Origin: JANYHH01 sp965249745
GTDB lineage: Bacteria > Deinococcota > Deinococci > Deinococcales > JAAFIG01
NCBI GenBank assembly: GCA_965249745.1
Contig: OZ252252.1
Location: 2,108,001-2,172,000, forward strand
Direction of reading: 5' to 3'
Length of the DNA: 64,000 nt
Shown here: positions 19,078-28,823 of the stretch, piece by piece
Position numbering within the stretch: the stretch's first letter is position 1
How the letters are laid out: every line of letters starts with the position of its first letter
Notes under the pieces: model-generated
The model's input: only the letters and a program-made list of their open reading frames with translations
Told to the model about the DNA's origin: nothing
The model's database searches: none
Made by a program: the position numbers and the translations under genes

Positions 19078-22000
19078 TTAGGAGCTTATCGTCGTCGGTC
19101 GTGGCCCAGCCTGGGTCCGCTCGAGTCGCAGCAGTTCGGCTGGAACCTCGCCGGTTTCGCGTTGAAAGATCGTTCTAGCCCGGAGCAGCGTCTGCTGAAG
19201 TCGGAAGCTGTCGCCGGAAGCGATCAGACACTCGGAAAGTCGTTGCAGCAGCGTGGTGTCCAGCGGCTCGAGGTGATGCAAGCGTTCCAGCAGGTTGACC
19301 CCCGCCTGCGACGAGCCTTCCAGACTGGCGCGCAACGCGGTGTCGCGGAAACGCCCCCAGAGTTGCGCCCGGACGATATCGGTGTCCGCCACCTCCACGT
19401 CCGGCAGGAACGATCCGCGATACCAGCCGAGCGCGGCATCGAAATCAAGTCGCTCGAGGGCGTGCAGAAAATGCGTCACGTCCGCGTTCAGGCTGTCCAG
19501 TTGATACGCGCCGTGGAGACTTTTGATGCTGGCGGCGTCCTTCAGACTGTCGCGCAGCCGCATCAGCGTGACGCGAAACTTGTTCTCGGTGGACTCGTTC
19601 CCGCTCGAGTCCGGCCAGATCGCCTCGATCAGTTGCGCTCTGGGAACGCTCGGGCCGTCCTCGCGCAGGTACGCCACCAAGAGCACCGCCAGCAGTTCAC
19701 GGGTTTTCGAGGCGCGCCACGGGCTGGTCTTGCCCGCACGCTCTAGGGAAAACGCCCCAAGCGTGCGGAGCATCGTGCGCTCCGGCGGCGGTCCAACCAG
19801 GGGTTCATCCACTGAGGCGCTCAGTTTCAATGAGCTAAGTTTCAACGGGCCGAGTTTCGACGAGCCAAGCTCGCGCTGCAACTGCGCCCACTGCGCCGAA
19901 AGCACAGTTTGCACGGTCAGACTGTGACCGGAAGCGTTCAAAGTTTCTAGCTCGCCCAGGACGCCCGCCGCCTCGTCCCAGCCCTCCCCGATGAGCGCCA
20001 CCGAGAGCCGCGCCTCGAGTTCCACCGCCCGGTGTTGCCCCAGCCTTGCCAGGTGTTGCGCTTCCGATAGATCGGCGTTTGCCTCCGGGAGACGCGACAA
20101 ACAATACTGGGCCAGACCGCGCAGCAGGCGGTACTGGGCGCGGCGCGTGTCGTGATCCTCGGCGGTTTCCGCCTCGTTTAAGAACCGAATCGCCTCCTCG
20201 GGGTGACCGATCAACAGCGCGGTTCGGGCCCGTTTCGGGGTTTTCTGGATGTGAAACGAGACCTGCGGCGCGTGCAGCAACTCGAGGGCGCGGTCGTGAT
20301 GGCCGCGCAGGGCTTCCAGGTGCGCCTGATCCACCAGGCCCTCCGATTCGCGTTGGTCCAGGAGTTGCGACTGCCCGTGGTACTGCCAGGCCAGCTCGAG
20401 ATTTCCCCCCTGCCAGGCGAGGTCAGCCAGCGTGGAATAGGCGGCCGCTTCGACTCTGGACTCCTGCGCCGCGTGCGCCTGCTGGCAGACGCCCAACAGC
20501 AGACTCTGGCTCGGCTCCAAGTACTCGCCGCTCTCGATCATCAGAAAGCCCAGGTTGTTGCGGGCGAACATCACGTGCTGGAACCCGCCGCGCTCGGTGA
20601 ACAGGCGGATCGCCTCCTCGAGATGCGCCCGCCCCTGGGCCCACAAGCCGAAATGCACGCAGCAACCGCCCAGGTTGGACAGCGTGATCGCCAGGCTTTT
20701 CTCGTCGTTGAAATCCCGCAGCATTTGCGCCGCCTGTTCACCGAAGTCCAACGAGGCTACCAAATCCCCCTGCGAGTACACGATGTCGGACAGGATGTCT
20801 AGCCCCTTGGCGCGGCGGGCGCTCGGTTCTGGGAACTCGAGCAGCAACGCATCCACCGCCGCTCTCGCCTCCTCGAGCCGCTCCAAGTGCATCAGCGCCA
20901 GCGCCCGGTTCAGGCGGGCCCCGATGTCCCCCGCATCCTGTTCCCCGCCTAGCCTGGCCGTGTCCAGGGCTTCGGCGTAGCGTCCCAGCCGCATGAGAAT
21001 GTGAAAACGAATTTCCAACCCGTCTAGACTGTTCAATCCTCCCAGCGAGACCTCGAGGGCGCGCTCGGTCTCACCGCACACGAACAGCGCCTGCGCCAGC
21101 CGGGCGCGCACGTCGGACGCCCCCGGGTCCAGTGCCAGCAGGCTCTCACCGTGTGCGATCACGTCCGCGAAAGCCATGGCCTGCCCCGCCTCGTCGAAGG
21201 CCTGCCGCGTCAACTCGGCGGCGTCCGTGTACCCGCAGGCTCGAGCGTGTCGGGCGCGTTCCGAGGCGGTCCTGGAGACTTGAATCGCGCGCTCGTGCAG
21301 CGCCCGCAAATCTGAACCCTGAAGTTGCGCCCGCAGCAACGGCGCGTACAGCGGGTGGGCGATGCTGAAGACCGTCTCACCGGACTCCAAGCCCTCGCGC
21401 ACGAAGCCGCCATGTTCCAAGCGGTGCGCGACCTCGAGCACCCACTCGCGGCTCTGACTGACGAAGTGCGCCCATTCGGAGAGACTCACGGCCCGCTCCA
21501 ACACACTCAGCGCCGTCATACCCCGCCAGCCCTGATCGTCCGCTCGGAGCGCCAACAGCCGCGCCTGCAAGACCGCCTCGAGCTGCCGGGGGACGGCCTT
21601 ACCGCTCGGCGGGCGGAAGACCCAGATGGCTCCCGCCTGACGGAGCGCCCCGCCGTCGCGCAGGAAGCGCAATAACTCCAGCGTGTGCAGCGGGTGACCC
21701 TCGGCGCGAGCGTGCAACCAAGCTGACAGCTCGTCCGGTAGGAACTCGGAATGCAGTGCCTCGCGCAGCAACTCGGCCACGCCCGGCTCGTCCAGTCGGG
21801 CCAGCGATACCCGTTCTGGCGGCGGCATGTTGGCAATCGTCGCGTCCTGAAGAAAGCCCTCGAGCGGATCGGGTTGAACTGGCCTGGCCGTCAGCGCCAG
21901 CCGCAACGGAGTCTTCCCCAGGAGCGCCCGCCGGTACAGCGCCCGCAACGCCCCAAGGTCGTCAGGGCTGGCCTCGTGGGCATCTTCTAAGAGCAGCGCC

Positions 22001-22374
22001 AGACCACCGACCCGCCGCGCCAGTCGTTCCAGGGCGTGCGCCACCGCGCCCCACAGGGCGTTCTGATCACTCGGAGCGGAAATCTGGGCCACCCGCGCCC
22101 AGCGCAACTCCGGCGCGACCCGCCGGGCCGCCTCAAGGAAAGCCCCGTCGCGCTCCCCCTCGAGTTGCCCGTGCCAGGCTCTCAACGCCCCCGCCAGCCA
22201 GCCCGCACAGGGCAGTTTCAACACCAGAATCGCGTCCCCGGAAACCCGCTCACTCAGGCCTCGTAGCGTGTGGCTCTTCCCAATGCCAGGCTCCCCCTCG
22301 AGCCAGAGCAAGCCCGGCGCGTCCCGCCAATTCGCGCGCCAATCCAGAGGTTGAAGATGAGAGGGTGACGGCAT
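19078..22374 (-). CDS. Large ATPase-TPR-BTAD transcriptional regulator (SARP/MalT-like, C-terminal DNA-binding domain)
   Basis: 1098 residues. An N-terminal AAA/STAND ATPase (Walker A LEGEPGIGKSHT, Walker B ALLLEDAHEASP), a long helical region with TPR-like repeats (about 430-830, e.g. SNLGGCCVHFGLWAQGRAH), then a winged-helix domain (TLGAFSLERAGKTSPWRA, KTRELLAVLLVAYL, IWPDSSGNES) and a bacterial transcriptional activation domain (FLHALERLDFDAALGWYRG to the C-terminus). In classic SARP regulators the winged helix and BTAD come first; here they come last. ATP and ligand binding would control DNA binding. It lies 170 bp upstream of the histidine kinase on the same strand; a shared role is possible but unproven. 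Confidence 0.85.
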   Translation of the reverse strand: MPSPSHLQPLDWRANWRDAPGLLWLEGEPGIGKSHTLRGLSERVSGDAILVLKLPCAGWLAGALRAWHGQLEGERDGAFLEAARRVAPELRWARVAQISAPSDQNALWGAVAHALERLARRVGGLALLLEDAHEASPDDLGALRALYRRALLGKTPLRLALTARPVQPDPLEGFLQDATIANMPPPERVSLARLDEPGVAELLREALHSEFLPDELSAWLHARAEGHPLHTLELLRFLRDGGALRQAGAIWVFRPPSGKAVPRQLEAVLQARLLALRADDQGWRGMTALSVLERAVSLSEWAHFVSQSREWVLEVAHRLEHGGFVREGLESGETVFSIAHPLYAPLLRAQLQGSDLRALHERAIQVSRTASERARHARACGYTDAAELTRQAFDEAGQAMAFADVIAHGESLLALDPGASDVRARLAQALFVCGETERALEVSLGGLNSLDGLEIRFHILMRLGRYAEALDTARLGGEQDAGDIGARLNRALALMHLERLEEARAAVDALLLEFPEPSARRAKGLDILSDIVYSQGDLVASLDFGEQAAQMLRDFNDEKSLAITLSNLGGCCVHFGLWAQGRAHLEEAIRLFTERGGFQHVMFARNNLGFLMIESGEYLEPSQSLLLGVCQQAHAAQESRVEAAAYSTLADLAWQGGNLELAWQYHGQSQLLDQRESEGLVDQAHLEALRGHHDRALELLHAPQVSFHIQKTPKRARTALLIGHPEEAIRFLNEAETAEDHDTRRAQYRLLRGLAQYCLSRLPEANADLSEAQHLARLGQHRAVELEARLSVALIGEGWDEAAGVLGELETLNASGHSLTVQTVLSAQWAQLQRELGSSKLGPLKLSSLKLSASVDEPLVGPPPERTMLRTLGAFSLERAGKTSPWRASKTRELLAVLLVAYLREDGPSVPRAQLIEAIWPDSSGNESTENKFRVTLMRLRDSLKDAASIKSLHGAYQLDSLNADVTHFLHALERLDFDAALGWYRGSFLPDVEVADTDIVRAQLWGRFRDTALRASLEGSSQAGVNLLERLHHLEPLDTTLLQRLSECLIASGDSFRLQQTLLRARTIFQRETGEVPAELLRLERTQAGPRPTTISS
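19820..19879. repeat. Four 15-bp tandem units inside the ATPase-TPR-BTAD regulator gene
   Basis: Units CTCAGTTTCAATGAG, CTAAGTTTCAACGGG, CCGAGTTTCGACGAG and the more diverged CCAAGCTCGCGCTGC lie head to tail and encode the linker repeat LGPLKLSSLKLSA just before the winged-helix domain. Confidence 0.75.
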
Positions 22375-22794
22375 GAACGAAGGGCATCATAGCCTTTCAG
22401 TCACGCTAGAAAGGGTTTCAATGAACCCTCGATGAAGATCGTACCGCCGGGTTCAGGTCACCGCTCGAGGCTATCAGTCAGAGAGCGAGATCTCGGTCAA
22501 CCTATCGGGAAGCTCCACGGCAATCTGCGGTTAAAGTTCAGACTCGAGTTTCTACGGTTGATATTCCAGCTCGAGGCGAGACGAAGCCGCTTTCCAGGGC
22601 AGTCACACGGGTTTCGATTGTATGGAGCGGCGAGGTGAAGTGCTCTCGACCCTCTAGCCTCGAGCGCCCAACAGCCAACGTCTGGTCGTATCACGCCTTG
22701 CGCACATGAGGATGAAGCTTGCTCCCGCACGCGCCCCCATATGCGCGGCAGCAAAACACTGATCCACAGAAAAAGTTGGCTGATCCCTTGAGGT
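22375..22794. other. 420-bp gene-free interval
   Basis: Lies upstream of the BTAD regulator and downstream of the AGCS transporter, both on the minus strand. It has four CTCGAG copies (near 22463, 22541, 22572, 22660). Neither strand shows a convincing gene, RNA structure or strong promoter. Confidence 0.5.
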
Positions 22795-24261
22795 TCAATC
22801 GGTGCTGAATCCCAGACCGTCGTCCAGGCTCGCCACGCCATCGTTGCCCTCGAGTGGCACGTACGGCTCACCCAGAAAGAAGCCTCGGGTGAGCGACGCG
22901 ACGATCGGGTGGAGCAGCGCTAGGGCGGCGATGTTCGGAATCGCCATCAACCCGACCAGCACCTCGACGCCGCCCAGGAAGCTGCCGTAATCCGAGACGA
23001 CCACCGGGGCCAGAAACGCGACCGCCGCCCACATCAGGCGGATTGGCCAGCGCACGACCTCGCCCAGCAAGTAAGTCGCGGCCTCCTCGGCGTAAAACGC
23101 CCAGGCGATCATCGTGGCCAGCGCGAACAGCGCAATCGCCACAGCCAGGCCGCCCGAGCCGAGCGTCACCAGCAGGTCGTTGCTACCGGTCATCATGCCG
23201 TGCGAGTCAAAATTGGCTCCCAAGCCGCTGAACACGGTGCGGATCACCTCGGCGGGTGCCCCGCTCAAATTGTTCTGCCACAACCCTGGAACGCTCAGCA
23301 TCGCCAAGGCCGTCAGACTCGAGATCACGAGCGCCACGGCGACCTCCACAACGCCCCAGAAGCCCTGACGAACCGGGTGATCCACCTGCGCCTGCGCGTG
23401 CGCGATGCTCGAGACGCCCAGCCCGGCACTCGTGGCAAAGATGCCCCGCCCGAGTCCCTGCGAGATAATGACTTGCGCCCCATACGCGGCTCCACCAGCG
23501 GCGGCCGCCTGAAAGTTCAGGGCGTTGCTGAAGACGCTAATGAGCGCACCACCCAGCCCGCCAATATTTTTCAGCACCAGCGCCAGCGCCATCACTGCGT
23601 AGAACACCACCATGAGCGGGAACAGCACCTGGGCCGTGCGTGCGATGCGCACCGAGCCGCCCCCAATGATGATGAGCGTCAACCCGGCCAGCAGCAGACT
23701 CCAAACCACCGACGGAATATCGAACGAGGCATCCAGCGCCGTGGCCGCGCCGGAAACCTGGGCCAGATTCCCAATCGAAAAGGCGGCCAGAACTGCCAGC
23801 ACCGCGAACACGCCACCCAGGATGCCGCCGCCGCGCCGATGCAAGCCCCTGGCGATGTAAACGAACGGCCCGCCAAAGGTGCTGCCATCGGTGTACACGC
23901 GGCGGTAATGCACGGCCAGCGTCGCCTCGGCAAATTTCAGCGCCATGCTGAGCAACCCGAACAACCATAACCACAACAGCGCACCGGGCCCGCCGATCAG
24001 AATTCCGGCGCTGACCCCGACGATGCTGCCCGTCCCGACCGTGCCGCACAGCGCGATCATGGTTGCTTGAAAGGCTGTGATCCTGCCGGTAGAGTTGAGA
24101 TGGCGCTCGCGGATGGCCCCCAGGGTTTCTCGAGCGATCAGGCCCACTTTGGAGAACTGCACGCCTCGAGTAATGATGGTGTAAAAGATGGCGACCAGCA
24201 AGACCACCAGAAACAGCGGCCAGTCAAAGGCAATCAGGCGCAGCACACTCGCAAAGTCCAT
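22795..24261 (-). CDS. AGCS family sodium:alanine/glycine symporter
   Basis: 488 residues with about eleven membrane helices. The AGCS signature is present: ITAFQATMIALCGTVGTGSI near the N-terminus, GPGALLWLWLFGLLSMALKF, and AYGAQVIISQGLGRGIFATS, which correspond to the substrate/sodium-binding unwound helices of this LeuT-fold family. It imports alanine or glycine with sodium. ATG 24261 has TAGACT 5 nt upstream, so the message is probably leaderless. It stands alone. Confidence 0.92.
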   Translation of the reverse strand: MDFASVLRLIAFDWPLFLVVLLVAIFYTIITRGVQFSKVGLIARETLGAIRERHLNSTGRITAFQATMIALCGTVGTGSIVGVSAGILIGGPGALLWLWLFGLLSMALKFAEATLAVHYRRVYTDGSTFGGPFVYIARGLHRRGGGILGGVFAVLAVLAAFSIGNLAQVSGAATALDASFDIPSVVWSLLLAGLTLIIIGGGSVRIARTAQVLFPLMVVFYAVMALALVLKNIGGLGGALISVFSNALNFQAAAAGGAAYGAQVIISQGLGRGIFATSAGLGVSSIAHAQAQVDHPVRQGFWGVVEVAVALVISSLTALAMLSVPGLWQNNLSGAPAEVIRTVFSGLGANFDSHGMMTGSNDLLVTLGSGGLAVAIALFALATMIAWAFYAEEAATYLLGEVVRWPIRLMWAAVAFLAPVVVSDYGSFLGGVEVLVGLMAIPNIAALALLHPIVASLTRGFFLGEPYVPLEGNDGVASLDDGLGFSTD

Positions 24262-24779
24262 GCCTCAGTCTAGCCTACCGAATGTCCGCTCAGAGGTCGC
24301 TGACAACGCAGTGACAAGTTAACGTCAGGCTTTTGTAAATAGTGGTAGGTGTGCCGGTTCGTCAACCGATCACATCGCTCGAGCTGTGGCGGACACGACC
24401 CGGTTCGCTTTTCCCGAATAGATTTCTTAGCGGCAGTTGAGCCATCACCCCAATCTAAGCCCTCCAGTAGGGGCGAATCTCGTCTTCGCCCTCGAGCCAG
24501 AACGGTCTTTCGAGGTCAGGCGTTCGTGCTCGAAGCTGCTTCATGACTGTGCCGGATTTTTGCAGGCGATCTAAAATCGCTGTTCAGGATGGCAGCCAGG
24601 TTTGCGCTGAGTCACACAAGTTATTTTAATAGTGCAAATACGTCGGTTGAGGCTCGAGCCTTCAAGTTGCGGCGGTCGTGTGGGTCAGCTTGCAACTTTG
24701 AGATCAGATCTGTTTGGACTTAGGAGAGAGAAGCCCGGTCAGAAGAATGCTTTACGTTGCGTACCTTGAGTACAGTGCT
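24262..24779. other. 518-bp gene-free interval
   Basis: Between the DUF4388 gene and the symporter, both on the minus strand. It is more AT-rich than the coding DNA in places (24308-24350, 24600-24650). It has three CTCGAG copies and a small inverted repeat GCGAT-CTAAA-ATCGC (24568-24582). No gene or known RNA was recognised. Confidence 0.5.
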
Positions 24780-25577
24780 TCAGGGACCGGATTGCGGCAG
24801 CACAGTCACGGTCACACCTCGAGCCAACTTCAGTTTCCGCAATGCCCCGTCGGGGATCATGACCGTGCGCTCAGAGATATTGTCCCTGGGTTGCACGGTG
24901 AAGCTTTCGCGGTCACCCTTCGGACTGACGATGACCGCTCTGACCTGTCCGAAGGTTTGTGCCCAGACGCGGTGCAGATCGCGGTTGACAAACACGGTGC
25001 TTTGATCCGGGCTGTACACGGAGAGCACCACCAGCCTCTGCGGTTCGATGAGCTGACTGAGCGGGCTGAGGGCAATCATCCGTAGGGTAGCCATCTCCGC
25101 CAGTAGCTCAGCGCTTCGCAAGGGTGCCAGTTGCCCTTCGATCAGGATGGTTTCTATCGTGCGTTTCCCATCTACCAGACCGGCCATGACCGCCTGCTCG
25201 GCGCTCCGAAATTTATCCGGGCGGATCAACCATTGCGGGGCGACCGACCAATCCCTGAGGCGTTCGCGGGTGCGCTGCCAACGCTCGTGCTCGCGGTGCA
25301 ACCCAATCAGTAACTGTGCGGTTGGGGTGGAGACGCTGACCTGATTCGGCACGATGCTGCCATCAAATTCAAACGGGGCATCCACCAGTGAGTTCAGCAG
25401 TGACAGCGCCCGGTCACCCCTGGCGGAACTGTAAATGGCTTCGACTACTCCGCCGTCACGGACGCCGACGGCTCCCCCTTGCGCGTTTTTGACCCGAATC
25501 GTGCCGGTTTTCTGATCTTTGAACAGCAGTTGCAAAATGCCGACCAAGGGAAAGTCAGCCAGGTTACCTCGTAGCAT
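24780..25577 (-). CDS. DUF4388 (PATAN-type) domain protein
   Basis: 265 residues. The N-terminus LRGNLADFPLVGILQLLFKD followed by KTGTIRVKN and a Gly/Val turn is the DUF4388/PATAN module found in bacterial signalling proteins, often next to receiver domains or in gliding and stress regulators. The C-terminal half (ESFTVQPRDNISERTVMI, VTVTVLPQSGP) is a beta-rich domain without a named match. ATG 25577 is chosen because the domain begins there and TAAGAT lies 7 nt upstream (leaderless layout). No partner gene is adjacent, so its pathway is unknown. Confidence 0.8.
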   Translation of the reverse strand: MLRGNLADFPLVGILQLLFKDQKTGTIRVKNAQGGAVGVRDGGVVEAIYSSARGDRALSLLNSLVDAPFEFDGSIVPNQVSVSTPTAQLLIGLHREHERWQRTRERLRDWSVAPQWLIRPDKFRSAEQAVMAGLVDGKRTIETILIEGQLAPLRSAELLAEMATLRMIALSPLSQLIEPQRLVVLSVYSPDQSTVFVNRDLHRVWAQTFGQVRAVIVSPKGDRESFTVQPRDNISERTVMIPDGALRKLKLARGVTVTVLPQSGP

Positions 25578-25971
25578 CACACCAATCTTAGCCTGCCAGC
25601 CCATCCGCCAGCGCGGTAATCCGCGCACAATTCGCGTGCCAAGGACGCTCAGTCACTCCTGATGAGCAATAGCAATCTGGCTCTCTAGGCAGAGGCGGCA
25701 ATTTCTGATATAGTTCTCGTTTGTGACGGCTCGAGTCGCTTTTTATTCTTTTCCTTTCCTCGAGTCCACGCCCCGTTCGCATGCTGCGTATGTGCCTGTG
25801 GGCGCTCATTTTTATCGGTCACGCCTGGAACAGTTCCAGAGTTCAGCCTTTCAGGACTGAGCTGTAATGAACGGTGCTGAACAGCGCTAGGCGACTGCCA
25901 AGGTACACCAAGAGTTTGCGGGACCCTGAAACAAGGGACGAAGAAATAATCAGAAACAAGGGGTGCAGAGC
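25578..25971. other. Divergent promoter region between the DUF4388 gene and carD
   Basis: 394 bp. It includes a CTCGAG-centred near-palindrome (GACGGCTCGAGTCG, 25725-25738) followed by a T-rich run to 25758, which could act as an attenuator or upstream terminator. A second CTCGAG copy lies near 25759. The carD promoter must lie here but no confident -35/-10 pair could be chosen. Confidence 0.45.
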
Positions 25972-26472
25972 GTGAAGAAAGAGATGTACAACCCAGGGGA
26001 TCGCGTCGTTTTACCACCGTATGGTGTCGGTATTGTCAGCGAAATTCAGACTCGCAAGGTCGCGGGTTCGGATCACCGTTACTACCAAGTGGATTTTCCC
26101 AACGGCTCGAGCCGCGCCTTCGTGCCAGTGGCCGCGCCGCAAAGCGTTGGTTTGCGACCAGCGCTCTCTGAGAATGAACTGCCGGAGATCATGAGCCGGT
26201 TGAAGACCGGCAAGGTTAGCTTGCCGCGTCAGTGGGCGGCGCGTCACCGCAAGGTCACGGAAATCCTGGCCAGCGGCGATCCGTACCGCATCGCCAATCT
26301 CGCGGCAGAATTGCGCCGGTGGGACGACGAGCGCGGCCTGCCAGACTTGGACCGTCAGGCTTACGCTCGTTCGATCAAGCTGCTCTCCGAGGAGATCAGC
26401 GAGGTCATGAACGCGCAGCCCAAGGAAATCAAAGCCATGCTCGAGAGTGCCTGGGAAGGCAAAGCCAACTAA
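25972..26472 (+). CDS. carD: CarD family transcriptional regulator
   Basis: 166 residues. CarD binds the RNA polymerase beta subunit through its N-terminal Tudor-like domain and stabilises open complexes. Visible are MYNPGDRVVLPPYGVGIV and YYQVDFPNGSSRAFVPV for that domain, and the C-terminal helical DNA-binding part ending ISEVMNAQPKEIKAMLESA. GTG 25972 is preferred since AAGGGG lies 8 nt upstream; ATG 25984 is an alternative giving a protein four residues shorter. A strong bidirectional hairpin follows 15 bp after the stop. Confidence 0.92.
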   Translation: MKKEMYNPGDRVVLPPYGVGIVSEIQTRKVAGSDHRYYQVDFPNGSSRAFVPVAAPQSVGLRPALSENELPEIMSRLKTGKVSLPRQWAARHRKVTEILASGDPYRIANLAAELRRWDDERGLPDLDRQAYARSIKLLSEEISEVMNAQPKEIKAMLESAWEGKAN

Positions 26473-26486
26473 ACAGGCTGGCAACG

Positions 26487-26519
26487 AAAAGGCTCGAGGT
26501 TTCACGCCTCGAGCCTTTT
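26487..26519. terminator. Bidirectional terminator between carD and the ABC permease
   Basis: AAAAGGCTCGAGG (26487-26499) pairs with CCTCGAGCCTTTT (26507-26519): a perfect 13-bp stem, 7-nt loop, T-run on either strand. Both arms contain CTCGAG. Confidence 0.92.
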
Positions 26520-26532
26520 GCTTTCTTTGCGG

Positions 26533-27366
26533 TTAAAGGTCTTTGCGGTCGAAGACCAAAATCGAGCTGATACCGCAGATCACGGTGTACATGAACAGCA
26601 AAATCAGGCTTTGTTGCACCGAAAAACTGTTCTGACGCAAGGGTGAGTACGCGTCCAAGTGCTCGGTCAGTAACAGCGGACGCAGCCAGGTGAAGACCTT
26701 CAAGATGCCCATCAGCAGGATAATCGCCACCGCCGACAAGGCTGCCGCCGCCGTGTTCAGGTAAACGATGCCGAACAGAATCGCCATCGCCGCGATCGGA
26801 GCCAGCACCGCGCCCGCGATCACGTACCCGCGAAACAGTTCGGTCAGCGCTGCCATCGGTGCGAGTTCACCGACTCCGGTGAACGCCCCCTCGCCGAGAC
26901 CGGTTCCGCCCGTGAAAGAGCCGAACCCGTAGCGCAATCCGCCGATGATGATGCCGCCGATCAGGGTGCTGAACAGCAACATGAACGGGTAGAGAATCCC
27001 GACAAACAATTTAGACAGTGCAATCCGCGATCTCGAGACGGGTCGCAGTAGCAGCGGCGCGAGCGTGCCCCAGTCGCGTTCCCCGCCGACCAACTCGGCG
27101 CAGGTGACAGCGGTTAAGAGCGGCAACAGGAACGGCATCATCAGGTACAAGCTCATGCCGGGAACCTGCCAGCCGGAGACCAAGAGAATGTCCGCGCCGA
27201 TCACTTGTGCGATGCCCTCGTCTGGGGCGAGCGTCAGAATCGCGGGCAAAATAAAGGTCACGATCAGACCCAATCGCACCGAGCGAAACCCGAGTAACTT
27301 CCTGAACTCGAGCGCCAGAACCCCGTAGCCTGCGCCCACCGAAAAGCCCTGCATTGGTTTCGTCAT
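26533..27366 (-). CDS. ABC-2 type transporter permease
   Basis: 277 residues, six predicted membrane helices. The ABC-2 permease pattern is visible: an N-terminal amphipathic LALEFRKLLGFRSVRLGL, CAELVGGERDWGTLAPLLLRPVSRSRI (the coupling-helix region) and a C-terminal hydrophobic helix ending in VFDRKDL. It pairs with the ATPase 35 bp upstream. Substrate is unknown; related systems export drugs, lipids or copper-related factors. Confidence 0.88.
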   Translation of the reverse strand: MTKPMQGFSVGAGYGVLALEFRKLLGFRSVRLGLIVTFILPAILTLAPDEGIAQVIGADILLVSGWQVPGMSLYLMMPFLLPLLTAVTCAELVGGERDWGTLAPLLLRPVSRSRIALSKLFVGILYPFMLLFSTLIGGIIIGGLRYGFGSFTGGTGLGEGAFTGVGELAPMAALTELFRGYVIAGAVLAPIAAMAILFGIVYLNTAAAALSAVAIILLMGILKVFTWLRPLLLTEHLDAYSPLRQNSFSVQQSLILLFMYTVICGISSILVFDRKDL

Positions 27367-27401
27367 GAAATCCTCGTTCTTTTGAGAAAAACGGCTCGAG
27401 T

Positions 27402-28376
27402 TTAAAATTCGCGTTCGACGCGCTCGCGGTAGTACTCGTAGAGATCAAAGTGATCGGGAGCCGCCTCGAAGATGCGAAGTTTTTCCATTGCCAGGCTGCG
27501 AATGGCGTCCGGGGCGAAGGTCTCCGAGGTCAAGTGCGCCACGACGTAAGGGGGGCGCGAATAGGCTCTGGTCACGAACGGTTGCGTCGAGAGCGCCGCC
27601 GCCGCCCTAGGCGGATCATCCACGGTAAACCGGTACGCGGAGCTGCGGGCCGTCAAGTCCACCTCGTCCAGCAAGCGCCCGCCGCCAAGGATGCAGACCT
27701 TGTGGGCGTAACTCGAGACCTCGCGCAGGTGATGGGTGCTGAGGATCACGGCTGTGCCCGCTGCCGCCATACTCGAGAGAACACGGTGAACCAAGCCAAT
27801 CCCGAGCGGGTCCAGACCACTCGTGGGTTCGTCCAGAATCAGGACCTTCGGATTGGTCAGGATGGCCGCCGCCAGCCCGAGGCGTTGGCGCTGACCCAGG
27901 CTGTACTCGCGCACGCGGCGGTCCTGCATCCGCAAGAGTTCCACCAGCGTCAGCACCTCACGGATGCGGTTCTCGTCCAGCGGCATTGGCTTGTCGCCGT
28001 TAAAGCCGACGCCGCCCGCCAGACTGGCGTGGGCCATCAAGTTTTCCTTGCCGGTCAGGTGCGGGTAGAACGCGGCGGGCGCTTCCACGACCGCGCCGAT
28101 GTACCGCCGGACCTTCGCGCCGCCGGTGTGAACGTCCTCGCCCATGACGGTGACTTTGCCGGACGTGGGGAACGACAACCCGGTCAGTAAGCGAATCAAC
28201 GTCGTTTTGCCTGCGCCATTGGGGCCAGCCAGCGCGTAGACCTCGCCGGGCATCACTTGCATGGTCACGTTCTCGAGAACGGGAAATTTGCCGTACCGTT
28301 TCGAGACACCGTGCGCCTTGATCGCCGGACGAGTCTCGGCGGGCGTCGTCCGGGCGGGTTCAGTGAGTTCCGTCAT
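27402..28376 (-). CDS. ABC transporter ATP-binding protein (exporter type)
   Basis: 324 residues. Walker A GPNGAGKTT, signature YSLGQRQRLGLA, Walker B VLILDEPTSGLDP and switch His in LSTHHLREV are all present. The C-terminal extension after about residue 230 resembles that of CcmA/NatA-type exporters. It forms a two-gene unit with the ABC-2 permease. TACTAT lies 8 nt before ATG 28376, so a leaderless or near-leaderless transcript is likely. Substrate unknown. Confidence 0.93.
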   Translation of the reverse strand: MTELTEPARTTPAETRPAIKAHGVSKRYGKFPVLENVTMQVMPGEVYALAGPNGAGKTTLIRLLTGLSFPTSGKVTVMGEDVHTGGAKVRRYIGAVVEAPAAFYPHLTGKENLMAHASLAGGVGFNGDKPMPLDENRIREVLTLVELLRMQDRRVREYSLGQRQRLGLAAAILTNPKVLILDEPTSGLDPLGIGLVHRVLSSMAAAGTAVILSTHHLREVSSYAHKVCILGGGRLLDEVDLTARSSAYRFTVDDPPRAAAALSTQPFVTRAYSRPPYVVAHLTSETFAPDAIRSLAMEKLRIFEAAPDHFDLYEYYRERVEREF

Positions 28377-28453
28377 TAACCAGAATAGTACTGTATATCA
28401 CGCTGCGAAACGCGAAGAAACCAGCACGGCAGACTGAAAACGTGGTGCTTTCT

Positions 28454-28792
28454 TCAGTCCAGCGGTTCGCAAACTGTCACGTCGTGCGCCTCTAGGAATG
28501 GTAGGACCTCGAGCAGCAACCGGCGCGAGGCGGTTTCCAGTTGGGTTACCGCGTCGCCGCGCTCGGAGTAGAAGCGTAGGTTGACGATAAAACCAGTCCC
28601 CGATGGGTAAATCCGTCCCACGGCTTCAGGGCTGAGCCGACCCGCCAGGTAATCGCCGTACCACGCCGAATCCCCGTCCTTCCACTGGGGGTTGGACGGG
28701 GCGCTGACGATTGAGAGGCTGTTCAGTCTGGTTTTCATTTCCTCGAGCGTCAGGGAAGAGTTGAACGACCAGCCAAGCAGGGCGCGGTTCAC
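28454..28792 (-). CDS. Small uncharacterised protein downstream of the DUF692 gene
   Basis: 112 residues if translated from GTG 28792; ATG 28738 is an alternative start with GAGGAA directly before it. Features: LTLEEMKTRLNSLSIV, DSAWYGDYLAGRLSPEAV, FIVNLRFYSERGDAVTQLE, and a C-terminal LEAHDVTVCEPLD. There is no signal peptide, membrane helix or Cys-rich core, so it does not look like a ribosomal peptide precursor. It begins 31 bp after the DUF692 stop on the same strand and is probably co-transcribed. I do not recognise its family. Confidence 0.65.
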   Translation of the reverse strand: MNRALLGWSFNSSLTLEEMKTRLNSLSIVSAPSNPQWKDGDSAWYGDYLAGRLSPEAVGRIYPSGTGFIVNLRFYSERGDAVTQLETASRRLLLEVLPFLEAHDVTVCEPLD

Positions 28793-28823
28793 AGATCTAT
28801 TGTCGTGGACGGTGGACCGGGTT

